Counted from the first letter of the stretch, positions 24,761 to 33,839 are shown. The stretch: 44,710 bases of DNA from a virus (IMGVR_UViG_3300024352_000042:1-44710), one strand, 5' to 3'. A program made the numbers and translations. The notes: generated from the letters alone by a model not told the origin.

Positions 24761-25510
24761 ATGAGCGAAGAAAAAATTAACAGCCTTGATAAATTATTAA
24801 GTCTTTTTTCAAAACAAGATGTAGAGATTGCATCTGAAAAAGAAACAGAAAAAAATGAAGTAGTCGTAAACGATAAGTCAATAGATAACACTCCTAGTCC
24901 AGAAATATTAGTTTTTAAAACATCTTTACTTGATTCGTTGGGTAAATTTCAAGGATTATTAAAGGGCGAAGATTGTGAACTTTATGTAAATGAAATTTTA
25001 CAACCAGAAAATTTTGAATGGATTCCAAGAAATTTAGCAGAAAAAGACCCATCGTATAAACAAATCATTCCATATTGCGTAATTGTTTGTGCAAATAAAA
25101 CATTTACATATTCACGCAATAAAAACGGAAATGAAAATAGATTACATGGAAAGAAGTCTTTAGGTGTTGGCGGTCACATTGAAAAAGAAGATTCTATAAA
25201 TTCAGAAAATTTTTATGAAAATGCTGTTAAAAGAGAACTAAAAGAAGAAATTTCTTTAGATTTAGGGGCAATTAAATCGAATAAGATTATAGGCATCATT
25301 AATGATGACAGTAACGATGTAGGAAAAGTTCATTTTGGTATTGTTCACAAAATAACTGTTTCTACAACCCACTGCATAGAACAGATTGAAAATAAGTTAA
25401 GTGAAGCCGGATGGGAGTTTACTGGCTTTTTAAATAAAGGAATTGATCAATGGGAAAATTGGTCATTCTTTGTAATCTCTGAACTTTTAAGCGAATTAAA
25501 GAAAAAGTAA
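24761..25510 (+). CDS. Nudix-like hydrolase
   Basis: A 249-residue protein. The first 60 residues are acidic and probably disordered. The Nudix box is in LGVGGHIEKED ... YENAVKRELKEEISLDL, with REL-x-EE intact. The box is stretched relative to the canonical spacing and the final Gly is Ser. This GGHI-type variant occurs in phage and bacterial Nudix-like proteins. Likely substrate is a nucleoside diphosphate derivative; unknown in detail. It starts 3 bases after the nuclease stop. Confidence 0.72.
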   Translation: MSEEKINSLDKLLSLFSKQDVEIASEKETEKNEVVVNDKSIDNTPSPEILVFKTSLLDSLGKFQGLLKGEDCELYVNEILQPENFEWIPRNLAEKDPSYKQIIPYCVIVCANKTFTYSRNKNGNENRLHGKKSLGVGGHIEKEDSINSENFYENAVKRELKEEISLDLGAIKSNKIIGIINDDSNDVGKVHFGIVHKITVSTTHCIEQIENKLSEAGWEFTGFLNKGIDQWENWSFFVISELLSELKKK

Positions 25511-25546
25511 AAGTTTATTTATGGAAGTTTTATTAGAAAGTATGAA

Positions 25547-27460
25547 ATGTCAAAGTGGATTCCTTTGCATGTACATTCACAATATTCTTTGCTCGATGGA
25601 TTATCTTCTGCTGAAAAAATAGCAGATAGATTATCTGAACTAGAATTAAAGGCTTGTGCTTTAACAGATCATGGCACATTATCTGGTTTGATTTCTTTTT
25701 ATAAGAAATTAAAATCTAAATCTATTAGTCCGATTCTTGGTTGCGAATTTTATATTTGCGAACAAGACCCAACTATTAAGAATGACGAGAATAAAAAACT
25801 CAGTCACTTATGTGTTCTTGCAAAGAAAGATGCTGGATGGTCAAGTTTAGTCAAAGCGAGTTCGGTATCTAACTCTGTTGATAACTTTTATAGAAAACCA
25901 AGACTTGATCTAAAAACATTGTCATCAATTGCAAATGGCAATTTTATAGTTTTTTCTGGGCATCCAGGGTCTGATCTTGGAAACTGTCTATTCACAGATT
26001 TAAATGAAGCTTATAGGGCAGAGACATACGAAATAGCGAAGTCTTTAGTTCATAAAGATTGGGAAAAAAGAGCAACTGATCTTGCATATAAATATGCAGA
26101 TTTATTTGGTAAAGAAAATTTTTTCTTAGAAATACAACTTATAGATTCTGAAAATATTCCGGCAACAAAGATTATATCTAAAGCATTAAGGCATATTGCT
26201 AAAAAGCATGGTTTTAAAACTGTAGCAACTCCAGATGCTCATTATGCAAGAAAAGAAGATGCTATAGACCAAAGAGTATTATTAGCCTGTTCTATGAAGA
26301 AAACTTTAACGGAAATTAGAAACCATATAAACAACGATGAAGACTTTGGTTTTTCTGGATTTTTTAAATCAAACAATTATCATATTCCGTCTGTAGAAGA
26401 AATTTCTGCTTTAAATCAACCAGAAGAGTTAGAAGCCACTTTAGAAATATTTGAGAAGTGCAAAGATTACAATCTATTGCGTAATCCGATGCTTCCAAAA
26501 ATTGCTGGAGAAACATCTTCTTCTGCTGAAATTAAGAGGCTTTGTAGAGAAGGTTGGAAAAAAAGATTCTCTTTCAAAAAAGAAGATTCAAGATTTAATC
26601 AATATGGTGATCGTGTTACCAAAGAGCTAGAAGTTATAACAGGTGCTGGGTTAGAAGATTATTTTTTAATTGTTTATGATTATTGTAATTGGTCAAAACA
26701 ACAAGGCTGGTTAGTTGGAAAAGGTCGTGGTTCCGGTGCTGGATGTATGGTTAGTTATTTATTAGGAATAACAGAAATTAATCCAATTGAAAACGGATTG
26801 CTTTTTGAAAGATTTTATAACTCAGGTAGAAATGCACCAGGTCGTATATCATTGCCAGATATTGATTGTGATTTTCCAATATCGAAAAGAGAAGAAATTA
26901 TAACTTATATCAAAAACAAATATGGTTCTGATAAAGTTTCTCAGATATCTGTATTTACTAGAATGCAGGGTCGTGGTGCTTTAAAAGATGTGTTAAGAAT
27001 ACACGCAGCTTGTTCTTTTGAAGAAAGTAATTTAATTACTAAACACATTCCAGATGAAGCTGAAATATCAGAAGAATTACAAGAAATGCGTGATGAAGGA
27101 CAAGAACCATCAATTATTAAGTGGGCTTTAGAAAATTGCCAAAAAGAACTTGAACCTTATTGCAAATTAAAAGATGATGGCAAACTTGAAGGCGAATATG
27201 CAAAGTTTTTTGCTCAAGCCATAAGAATGGAAGGCACAAAAAGATCTCAAAGCAAACATGCTGCTGGAATAGTCATAGCTTCTCAGAATTTACAAGATAT
27301 ATGTCCTATGATTTATGATAAAACATCTCATGAAAGCATAGCTGGTCTTGAAATGTCAGACTTAGAATCTATTGGACTTGTTAAGTTTGATATACTTGGA
27401 GTAGCTGTTTTGGACAAACTTATGGGAGTTCAAAAGCTTCTTGCTGGAGAAGATTTATGA
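25547..27460 (+). CDS. dnaE: DNA polymerase III alpha subunit, N-terminal part (PHP and catalytic core)
   Basis: 637 residues. The PHP domain is at the N-terminus with metal ligands that look intact (H8, H10, D17, D41-H42, E67; later FSGHPGSD and TPDAHY), so it may be an active exonuclease. The palm has GRGSGAGCMVSYLLG and the catalytic LPDIDCDFP (about residue 440). VKFDILG, holding the third catalytic aspartate, is near residue 614. The protein stops about 20 residues later; the remainder is encoded at 28388. No intein motif is seen at the end. The two products should assemble into one replicase. The start has AGAAAG upstream. Confidence 0.92.
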   Translation: MSKWIPLHVHSQYSLLDGLSSAEKIADRLSELELKACALTDHGTLSGLISFYKKLKSKSISPILGCEFYICEQDPTIKNDENKKLSHLCVLAKKDAGWSSLVKASSVSNSVDNFYRKPRLDLKTLSSIANGNFIVFSGHPGSDLGNCLFTDLNEAYRAETYEIAKSLVHKDWEKRATDLAYKYADLFGKENFFLEIQLIDSENIPATKIISKALRHIAKKHGFKTVATPDAHYARKEDAIDQRVLLACSMKKTLTEIRNHINNDEDFGFSGFFKSNNYHIPSVEEISALNQPEELEATLEIFEKCKDYNLLRNPMLPKIAGETSSSAEIKRLCREGWKKRFSFKKEDSRFNQYGDRVTKELEVITGAGLEDYFLIVYDYCNWSKQQGWLVGKGRGSGAGCMVSYLLGITEINPIENGLLFERFYNSGRNAPGRISLPDIDCDFPISKREEIITYIKNKYGSDKVSQISVFTRMQGRGALKDVLRIHAACSFEESNLITKHIPDEAEISEELQEMRDEGQEPSIIKWALENCQKELEPYCKLKDDGKLEGEYAKFFAQAIRMEGTKRSQSKHAAGIVIASQNLQDICPMIYDKTSHESIAGLEMSDLESIGLVKFDILGVAVLDKLMGVQKLLAGEDL

Positions 27461-27705
27461 AAAAGAAAGAAGACTTATTGGAAGAAATCAAAGCACTGGA
27501 AGAAATGCTTGAGTCAAAAGATGTAATAATAAAAGAATCAATTAATATTATGAAAGCTTTGGTTTTCAAATTTGGCGGTAAAGTTCTGTTAAAACCTGAG
27601 TTTATTCAAGCAGCAAAAAGTAAGGATAATTATGTAGATATAAAATATGACGAATCTGGGCGTTTGAAACTTGAAGTTAAAGAAGTAGATGAATTAAGAA
27701 AGTAG
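27457..27705 (+). CDS. small coiled-coil protein between the two polymerase halves
   Basis: An 82-residue protein. Residues 3-32 form a strongly charged heptad helix (KKEDLLEEIKALEEMLESKD), likely a coiled coil, followed by a small β-rich tail. It overlaps the polymerase N-part stop by four bases (ATGA). It could be a fitting or clamp piece for the split polymerase, but only position supports that. Confidence 0.6.
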   Translation: MKKKEDLLEEIKALEEMLESKDVIIKESINIMKALVFKFGGKVLLKPEFIQAAKSKDNYVDIKYDESGRLKLEVKEVDELRK

Positions 27706-27712
27706 GAACATT

Positions 27713-28378
27713 GTGAATAATTCGACTATATTAGTTTTTGATTTTGAAACTGGTAGTGTCAATCCAGAAACTTGTGAAGTTATTCAAGTAGCTGCTATGG
27801 CACTGCATCCAAGAAGTCTTGCTGAGTTAGGGCAATACACAAGTCTAATTAAGCCAAGAGACTTTTCTAAGCTTGAAAAAGAAGCTTTAGAAATTAATAA
27901 AAAGAGCATAGAAGAACTTGAAAAAGCACCAGATTTATCTATTGTTTGGAAATCTTTTACATCTTTTATTAAAAAATATAACCCAAAACCTGGCAATACA
28001 TTTTTTGCACCTATTGCTGCCGGAAAAAACATAAGACACTTTGACATGATTATCATTAATCGTTTAGCTAGAGAATTTGGCGATTGTGATAAATATGGAA
28101 AACAAAACTTATTTAATAAAAGAAGCGTTTTTGATTTGGATGATTTTGTTTTTTATTGGTTTGATAATTCAAATGAGTTGCGTGATCACAAGATGGACAC
28201 TCTTAGAGAGTATTTTGGTATGTCTACTGAGAATGCACATGATGCTTTAGTAGATGTTAAGCAAACAGCAACGCTATTGAAAAACTTTATACAGCTTCAT
28301 AGAAAAGTAGCTGCCAAAGTTAATTTTAAAAACTCATTAAGTGATAACATAGAAAGAACTAAGGGTTTCTCTGCTTAA
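27713..28378 (+). CDS. DnaQ-like DEDDh 3'-5' exonuclease
   Basis: A 221-residue exonuclease with DFETGS (D10, E12), HFDMIIINR (second Asp) and NAHDALVDVKQT (His and last Asp), the complete DEDDh set. It is the probable proofreading subunit of the phage replicase. It starts with GTG at 27713, preceded by TAGGAACA. Encoded between the two polymerase fragments, so stoichiometric expression is likely. The 45 residues after the catalytic core could be the polymerase-binding tail. Confidence 0.88.
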   Translation: MNNSTILVFDFETGSVNPETCEVIQVAAMALHPRSLAELGQYTSLIKPRDFSKLEKEALEINKKSIEELEKAPDLSIVWKSFTSFIKKYNPKPGNTFFAPIAAGKNIRHFDMIIINRLAREFGDCDKYGKQNLFNKRSVFDLDDFVFYWFDNSNELRDHKMDTLREYFGMSTENAHDALVDVKQTATLLKNFIQLHRKVAAKVNFKNSLSDNIERTKGFSA

Positions 28379-28387
28379 AGGATATTT

Positions 28388-30013
28388 ATGGAAGATTTTT
28401 ATAAATTTGATTGTGGCTGTAAATGGCCAATACTTAAAAATTCTGAAAACGGCAAGATGCCAAAATTAAAAATAGATTTACAAAATCTACCAGATTGTGA
28501 TTTAGCTTGGAAAATTTTTGCTAATGGTGACACAAAAGGCATTTTTCAATTAGAATCCCATCTTGGTAAACAATGGTCTAAAAAACTAAGACCCAAAAAT
28601 ATGGAGCATCTTTCTGCTCTTGGAGCACTTTTAAGGCCAGGTTGCCTTCGAGCATTAGACGAAGAAGGCGTTTCAATGACGGAGCATTATTGCAAAAGAG
28701 TAAATGGTTTTGAAAAAGTTCCAAGTTATCATGCGTCAGTAGATAATATCTTAAAACCTACATATGGTGCTTTAGTTTTTCAAGAACAGGCAATGCAAAT
28801 TGCACAAGCTGTTGCAGGATTTAATCTGCAAGAGGCTGATGTTTTAAGAAAAGCAATTGGCAAGAAGAATACTCAAGAAATGGCCAATTGCAAAAAAATG
28901 TTTATTGATGGTGCTAAAAAAGCAGCTGTTATCTCTGATGAACAAGCAGAGGAATTATTCGGTTGGATTCAAGCAAGCCAAAGATATTCGTTCAACAAAA
29001 GTCACAGTTCAGCGTACGGATATACAGGATATGACACGGCTTATTTAAAAAGTCATTTTCCAGTATATTTCTTTACGAGTTGGCTTTATTACGCAAAAGA
29101 CAAAGCTGATAGTTCACAAGAAGTTGCAGATCTTATAGACAATGCAAAACTTTATAACATAAATGTATATCCACCAGACATTAGGATGTTAAAGTCTAAT
29201 TTTTATACTGACGGTGAATCTATATGGTTTGGCCTATCTGATATTAAAGGTATAGGTACATCACAAATCAATAAACTTATTAACTGCTTTAACTCTCAGT
29301 CAGAAAAGATTGATAGTTGGATAAAATTTTTAATAAATTGTTCTGATTCTATTTCTTCTACATCAGTATCTAAAATAATAGCAGTAGGCGGTTTTGATTG
29401 GACTGGTGAATACAGGCAAAAGTTAATAGCAGAATTAGAAACATGGAATCAATTAACTCAAAAAGAAAAAGAATGGATTAGAGAAAATTGCAAAGATTAT
29501 AAAAATATAAAAGACTGTATACTTCTTCTTGCTAAACCGAAAAAAGAAGGTGGTGGTTGCAGTAATAAAAATCGTGTTTCATTAGTTAACGATTTGTATA
29601 ATATGTTAGAAAATCCACCAACTACTTATAATGATCCAGTCACTTGGAAAGTATGGGCAGAAAGAGAAAGTTTAGGCATAGCTCTGTCCTGTTCATTAAC
29701 CGATGGTTCAGATAATCAATCTGCAAATACAACATGTAAGGAATTTTATTTTGGAAAAACTGGATTTATGGTATTGTCAGTTGAAATATTAGATGTTAAA
29801 GAAATAATTACTAAAAAAGGAAAAGATCCCGGTAGAAAAATGGCTAGATTAACAGTTTCTGATTCTAGCTGTAAAATAGATAATGCGATTATCTTTCCAG
29901 ATGCTTATGAGCTATTTGTAGACAAAATTTTTGTAGGAAACACTGTTTTAATTCGTGTCGAGCGTGACAGAAAAACAGATGCTATGGTTCTCAAAGATAT
30001 TAACCAACTGTAA
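28388..30013 (+). CDS. DNA polymerase III alpha subunit, C-terminal part
   Basis: 541 residues continuing DnaE from the point left at 27460. It holds NTKGIFQLES near the start, LRPGCL, then RYSFNKSHSSAYGYTGYDTAYLKSHFP (seen as FNKSHSSAYG), helix-hairpin-helix-like DIKGIG and a C-terminal OB-fold region ending in LKDINQL. The first 40 residues hold a DCGCKW patch not found in ordinary DnaE. It ends at the OB fold, so the τ-binding tail of E. coli DnaE appears absent. The AAGGATATT leader supports the ATG. The sum with the N-part (1178) matches a full-length alpha subunit. Confidence 0.9.
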   Translation: MEDFYKFDCGCKWPILKNSENGKMPKLKIDLQNLPDCDLAWKIFANGDTKGIFQLESHLGKQWSKKLRPKNMEHLSALGALLRPGCLRALDEEGVSMTEHYCKRVNGFEKVPSYHASVDNILKPTYGALVFQEQAMQIAQAVAGFNLQEADVLRKAIGKKNTQEMANCKKMFIDGAKKAAVISDEQAEELFGWIQASQRYSFNKSHSSAYGYTGYDTAYLKSHFPVYFFTSWLYYAKDKADSSQEVADLIDNAKLYNINVYPPDIRMLKSNFYTDGESIWFGLSDIKGIGTSQINKLINCFNSQSEKIDSWIKFLINCSDSISSTSVSKIIAVGGFDWTGEYRQKLIAELETWNQLTQKEKEWIRENCKDYKNIKDCILLLAKPKKEGGGCSNKNRVSLVNDLYNMLENPPTTYNDPVTWKVWAERESLGIALSCSLTDGSDNQSANTTCKEFYFGKTGFMVLSVEILDVKEIITKKGKDPGRKMARLTVSDSSCKIDNAIIFPDAYELFVDKIFVGNTVLIRVERDRKTDAMVLKDINQL

Positions 30014-30025
30014 GGAGTTTTTTAA

Positions 30026-30412
30026 ATGAATGAGTGTATCTTTTTGGGTAATTTCGTTCGTGATCCAAGGCTTGTACAAACAAGTAATGGAGAAACGGTA
30101 GTTAATTTTACATTAGCTGTTAATCCTCCTTATAAGCGTGAAAAGGGAGATAAAAAGGGAACTGCATATATTGATTGTGAAGCATGGGAAAAAACAGCCG
30201 AATTAATTAATAAAAATTTTTCTAAAGGTTCAAGAATTTTAGTACAGACATTTGCTAAGAGTGATTCTTGGAAAGATGAAACAACTGGAGCTAAAAGGAA
30301 TAGAATTAAGTTTGTAGTAACAAGATTCCATTGGCCAGCACCAACAAGTCGTCAAGAACGAGAAGAAAAAGAAGAAGATGTTTTAGCAGAAACTAATTGG
30401 TATCCTGTTTAA
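30026..30412 (+). CDS. ssb: single-stranded DNA-binding protein
   Basis: A 128-residue SSB with the OB fold: CIFLGNFVRDPRLVQTSNG, then VVNFTLAVN, YIDCEAWEKTAELI and GSRILVQ. The C-terminal tail is short and acidic but ends ...NWYPV rather than the DDDIPF-type tip that recruits bacterial partners. It may therefore bind phage-specific partners. Strong AAGGAG site. Last gene of the replication string. Confidence 0.9.
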   Translation: MNECIFLGNFVRDPRLVQTSNGETVVNFTLAVNPPYKREKGDKKGTAYIDCEAWEKTAELINKNFSKGSRILVQTFAKSDSWKDETTGAKRNRIKFVVTRFHWPAPTSRQEREEKEEDVLAETNWYPV

Positions 30413-30413
30413 A

Positions 30414-31973
30414 ATGAAAAAACATAAATTACTCCTTGTCAATGATAGCACATCCTTATCAACAGGATATTCTGTCTATGGCAAGGAGATTTTTTATAGA
30501 CTTTTAAAAACTGATCAATTTGAATTAGCAGAACTTTCTAGTTATACAGATTCTATTGATCAATCTATACCTTGGAAAATATATCCAGCTGTTCCAGCTA
30601 ATTTAGCAGATGAACAATTAAAAGATTTTATATCAGATCATGAAAATTCATTTGGAAAATATGTTTTTGAAAATGTTCTTCTTGATTTTAAGCCAGATAC
30701 AGTAATATCTTTCCGTGATCCTTGGATGGATTCTTTTATATCAAATTCTCCATTGAGATCATACTATAACTGGATATATATGCCTCCAGTAGATGGAGTT
30801 GGACAAACAAAAGAATGGATTTCTTTATATTCTTGTGCAGACTATATTTTAACATATTCAAAATGGGCCAAAAACCTGTTGTCAAGTTATCCAAATATAA
30901 ATGTTAATGCTATAGCACCACCTTCAGCAGATAATTGTTTTGTTCCTTTAGAAGATAAAAAACAGTTAAAAGTTGAATTTGGCATACCAGAAAATGCATT
31001 TATTATTGGCTCTGTAATGAGAAATCAAAAAAGAAAACTTTTCCCAGATTTGATATTCTCATTTGCTAAACTGATAAGTTTATTGCCAATAGAAGTTTCT
31101 TCAAAAACATTTTTATACTTACATACTTCATATCCAGATCTTGGATGGGATATACCAAGATTATTAATAGAGTCTGGAGTATCTAATAAAATTTTATTTA
31201 CATACACATGTGATAGTTGTGGTTGCAATTTTCCATCTGTGTGGAAAGGAAACTGCATTTACTGCATTCAATGTAGAAATCAAAGTTGTTTTACAGCAGG
31301 AACAAAAAATGGTGTTTCAAAAGAACAGATGGCAAAAATTTATGGAATATTTGATTGTTTAGTTCAATATTCAATATGCGAAGGTTTTGGAATGCCACAA
31401 GTTGAAGCTGCTTATTGTGGAGTTCCAGTATTTTCAGTTAATTATTCTGCTATGCAAGATATGCCAGAAACAATATTAGCTACTCCAATTAATTTTTCGC
31501 TTCAGATAGAATCCGAAACTCATAGAGGAATTGCAAATCCAGATAAAAACGATTTAATCAATAAGCTTAAGGAACTAATATTAACTCCAGAATTTATTAG
31601 AGAAAATAAAAAATACGAAATAGCTTCTTTGGCCAGAGAATCATATGACTATAATGTTTCTGCGAATACTTGGATCAATGCTATATTTTCATTAAAATCT
31701 GCTAAATCTTGGAATTCAGAACAGATTATTCTTAATGAAGAAAAATTTGATTATACAAATTTAAATGACGGCGAGTTTTTAGAAAAAGCATTTGAAAAAA
31801 TTATTAAAATAAAAAACAAAAATATTTATCAAGTAAAAGGATCTTTCAAAAAAAGACTGTTTAATAAATTTGAAAAAAATAGAACTGAAACTACCAGAGA
31901 AAGCATAATTACAACTTTAAATAATATAAGAAAATCTATAAATCATTGGGAAGAAAAGAGAGTTTCTAAATGA
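30414..31973 (+). CDS. GT4-like glycosyltransferase with inserted cysteine cluster
   Basis: A 519-residue GT-B protein. The N-terminus has VNDSTSLSTGYSVYGKEI. The second domain has IIGSVMRNQKRKLFPDLI and ICEGFGMPQVEAAYCGVPV (E-x7-E region). Seven cysteines between residues 266 and 292 (CDSCGC, C, CIQC, C) form a zinc-ribbon-like insertion within the donor domain, which is unusual. The last 100 residues are basic and helical. First gene of the glycan island; it starts one base after the ssb stop. Confidence 0.82.
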   Translation: MKKHKLLLVNDSTSLSTGYSVYGKEIFYRLLKTDQFELAELSSYTDSIDQSIPWKIYPAVPANLADEQLKDFISDHENSFGKYVFENVLLDFKPDTVISFRDPWMDSFISNSPLRSYYNWIYMPPVDGVGQTKEWISLYSCADYILTYSKWAKNLLSSYPNINVNAIAPPSADNCFVPLEDKKQLKVEFGIPENAFIIGSVMRNQKRKLFPDLIFSFAKLISLLPIEVSSKTFLYLHTSYPDLGWDIPRLLIESGVSNKILFTYTCDSCGCNFPSVWKGNCIYCIQCRNQSCFTAGTKNGVSKEQMAKIYGIFDCLVQYSICEGFGMPQVEAAYCGVPVFSVNYSAMQDMPETILATPINFSLQIESETHRGIANPDKNDLINKLKELILTPEFIRENKKYEIASLARESYDYNVSANTWINAIFSLKSAKSWNSEQIILNEEKFDYTNLNDGEFLEKAFEKIIKIKNKNIYQVKGSFKKRLFNKFEKNRTETTRESIITTLNNIRKSINHWEEKRVSK

Positions 31974-33097
31974 ATTTACTGTATATAAGTGATTATAGAT
32001 CATTTAGTGGTTATGGAAAAGCTGCAATAGAATATATCAGAAGTTTATCGACAACTGAATTCAATGTATTTTGTCGCCCATTAATATTCAACGCAATTGA
32101 TTTAACAGAAATACCAGAAGATATAAAAAAAATAGAAGATAAAGAACCAAAAAACATAGATGTTGTTATTCAACACACAATACCCGCTCATATGCAGTAT
32201 GCATCAAAATATTGCAATATAGGAATGTTTGCTTGGGAAACAGATAGTTTTGTGTGTTCTGGATGGAAAGATAATTTAAATTCAATGGATTCGGTATTTG
32301 TTTTTAACAGGCAAATGGTTGATGCGTGTAAAAAAAGTGGCGTTACCAAAGAATTAAAAGTAATTCCACATGCAACAAATACAGATAAATATTTTAAAAA
32401 ATATAAAATCCCTAATTTTATGTCTGAAATAAAAACAAATGACAAATTTATTTTTTATACAATAGGAGAATTTAATAAAAGAAAAAACATGGCATCTCTT
32501 TTAATGTCATATTTTTTAGAGTTTGGCAAAGACGAAAATGTATGCTTACTAATAAAGTCTAATTGTTCTCAGGAAGAATTTTTTACTTTTTGTGATCAAA
32601 TTTCAAATTCTTTAAAATGTAAATACATACCAGAAGTTATTTTAATAAATGAAAAAATATCAGAAGATGAAATATGTTCAATACACTATTATTCAGATTG
32701 TTTTGTTCAAACATCGCATGGAGAAGCATGGTCTATTCCAGCTTTTGAAGCTATGTGTTTTGGAAAAACCCCAATCGTACCGGCTTCTTCGGGGTATTTA
32801 GATTATATGGATGATAGTTGTGGTTGGTTTATACCAGTAACAGAATCGCAAGTATTTTCTATGTTTAAGGATAGTCCTGGATTATATAGAGGGGATGAAA
32901 TTTGGTGGCAAGTTGATATTTCAAAAACTAGACAACTAATGAGAGAGGCTTACTCAAATGAAAAAATCAGATTACAAAAAAGCGAAAATGGTATAGAAAA
33001 GTCTTTTAGTTTTTCCCATGCCGAAATAGGCAAATTACTCTCAGAGAATATAAAATGGGCAATCGAAAGAAAATCGTTAAGTGGAAAGACTTTGTAA
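31970..33097 (+). CDS. GT4-like glycosyltransferase
   Basis: A 375-residue GT-B protein with YRSFSGYGKAAIEYIR near the start, FYTIGEFNKRKNMASLL at the domain junction and TSHGEAWSIPAFEAMCFGKT in the donor site (E-x7-E motif). It overlaps the preceding glycosyltransferase by four bases, and its 3' end is overlapped 43 bases by PhoH. Donor and acceptor are unknown. Confidence 0.85.
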   Translation: MNLLYISDYRSFSGYGKAAIEYIRSLSTTEFNVFCRPLIFNAIDLTEIPEDIKKIEDKEPKNIDVVIQHTIPAHMQYASKYCNIGMFAWETDSFVCSGWKDNLNSMDSVFVFNRQMVDACKKSGVTKELKVIPHATNTDKYFKKYKIPNFMSEIKTNDKFIFYTIGEFNKRKNMASLLMSYFLEFGKDENVCLLIKSNCSQEEFFTFCDQISNSLKCKYIPEVILINEKISEDEICSIHYYSDCFVQTSHGEAWSIPAFEAMCFGKTPIVPASSGYLDYMDDSCGWFIPVTESQVFSMFKDSPGLYRGDEIWWQVDISKTRQLMREAYSNEKIRLQKSENGIEKSFSFSHAEIGKLLSENIKWAIERKSLSGKTL

Positions 33098-33789
33098 ATC
33101 AAGAGGAAAAAGAAAAACAAAAAGAAGAAAACTGGAAAGAAGAAAGAAACAAGGATGTTGCAAATAAAAAAAGAATAAAGCCAAAAACACCAAATCAAAG
33201 CATATTTTTTGATGCTATAAATCAATCTACTCTAACAATTTGTACAGGGCCAGCCGGAACTGGAAAAAGTTATCTATCTTGTGGTGTTGCTATCGGTTAT
33301 TTGCTGGATGGTAAAATAGATAAAATTATCGTAAGCAGACCAATAGTAGAATGCGGTGATGGACTAGGTTATTTACCTGGTGATATTGAGCAAAAAACAG
33401 ATCCTTTTATGGTTCCTATATTTGATTCTTTTTCTGACTTTATAAGTAAAGCAGAAATTAAAAAGTTAAAAGATGCTGGTGCTATAGAAGTTTGTCCATT
33501 AGAAACAATGAGAGGTAGAACTTTCCATAATTCTTTTATAATTTTAGACGAAGCTCAAAACGCCACTAAGAAACAAGTAAAAATGTTTTTAACTAGACTT
33601 GGTTTAAATTCTAAAATGATTGTTTGTGGTGATAAAAGCCAAAGCGATTTACCTCATGCCGATGGAAATCCACTAGATTGGATTATTAAAAAACTAGAGC
33701 ATCCAGAAATATCTAAAGTATATTTAACATCAGAGGATGTTCAAAGACACGGACTTGTAAGATATATCGTAGAAAAAATTGGAGAATGA
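33055..33789 (+). CDS. phoH: PhoH-like ATPase
   Basis: A 244-residue P-loop protein. Residues 1-45 are charged and basic. Walker A is GPAGTGKS (65-72), then KIIVSRP, GDGLGYLPGD, and Walker B FIILDEAQNATKKQ, followed by GDKSQSDLP. These are diagnostic of PhoH, a family of RNA-helicase-like or nuclease-linked ATPases frequent in phages with uncertain function. The start is inside the preceding glycosyltransferase; GGGC is not a strong ribosome site, so translational coupling is likely. Confidence 0.87.
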   Translation: MGNRKKIVKWKDFVNQEEKEKQKEENWKEERNKDVANKKRIKPKTPNQSIFFDAINQSTLTICTGPAGTGKSYLSCGVAIGYLLDGKIDKIIVSRPIVECGDGLGYLPGDIEQKTDPFMVPIFDSFSDFISKAEIKKLKDAGAIEVCPLETMRGRTFHNSFIILDEAQNATKKQVKMFLTRLGLNSKMIVCGDKSQSDLPHADGNPLDWIIKKLEHPEISKVYLTSEDVQRHGLVRYIVEKIGE

Positions 33790-33790
33790 T

Positions 33791-33830
33791 TTGATTTAGA
33801 TAAGACACTTGCTACAATATTTTAATTGTA
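33791..33830 (+). promoter_or_regulatory. promoter-like sequence with palindrome over the -10 box
   Basis: TTGATT (33791-33796), a 16-base spacer and TACAAT (33813-33818) lie in the 50-base gap before 33840. The -10 box is also the left arm of a perfect palindrome, TACAAT/ATTGTA (33813-33818 and 33825-33830), with a 6-base centre. That could be a repressor site. It is followed by AGGAG. This would be the promoter for the second half of the glycan island. Confidence 0.42.
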
Positions 33831-33839
33831 GGAGTTCTT

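Noticed and set aside
25547-30013. Split polymerase read as a split intein or a frameshifted pseudogene
   Set aside because: No intein end motifs (Cys/Ser start, His-Asn end) are visible, the break is not at the cyanobacterial DnaE site, and two intact genes with their own ribosome sites lie between the parts.
32950-33225. Minus-strand open frame, Phe-rich, looking like a membrane protein
   Set aside because: It is the antisense of Lys/Glu-rich codons in PhoH and the preceding glycosyltransferase; such antisense frames are always Phe/Leu-rich in AT-rich DNA.
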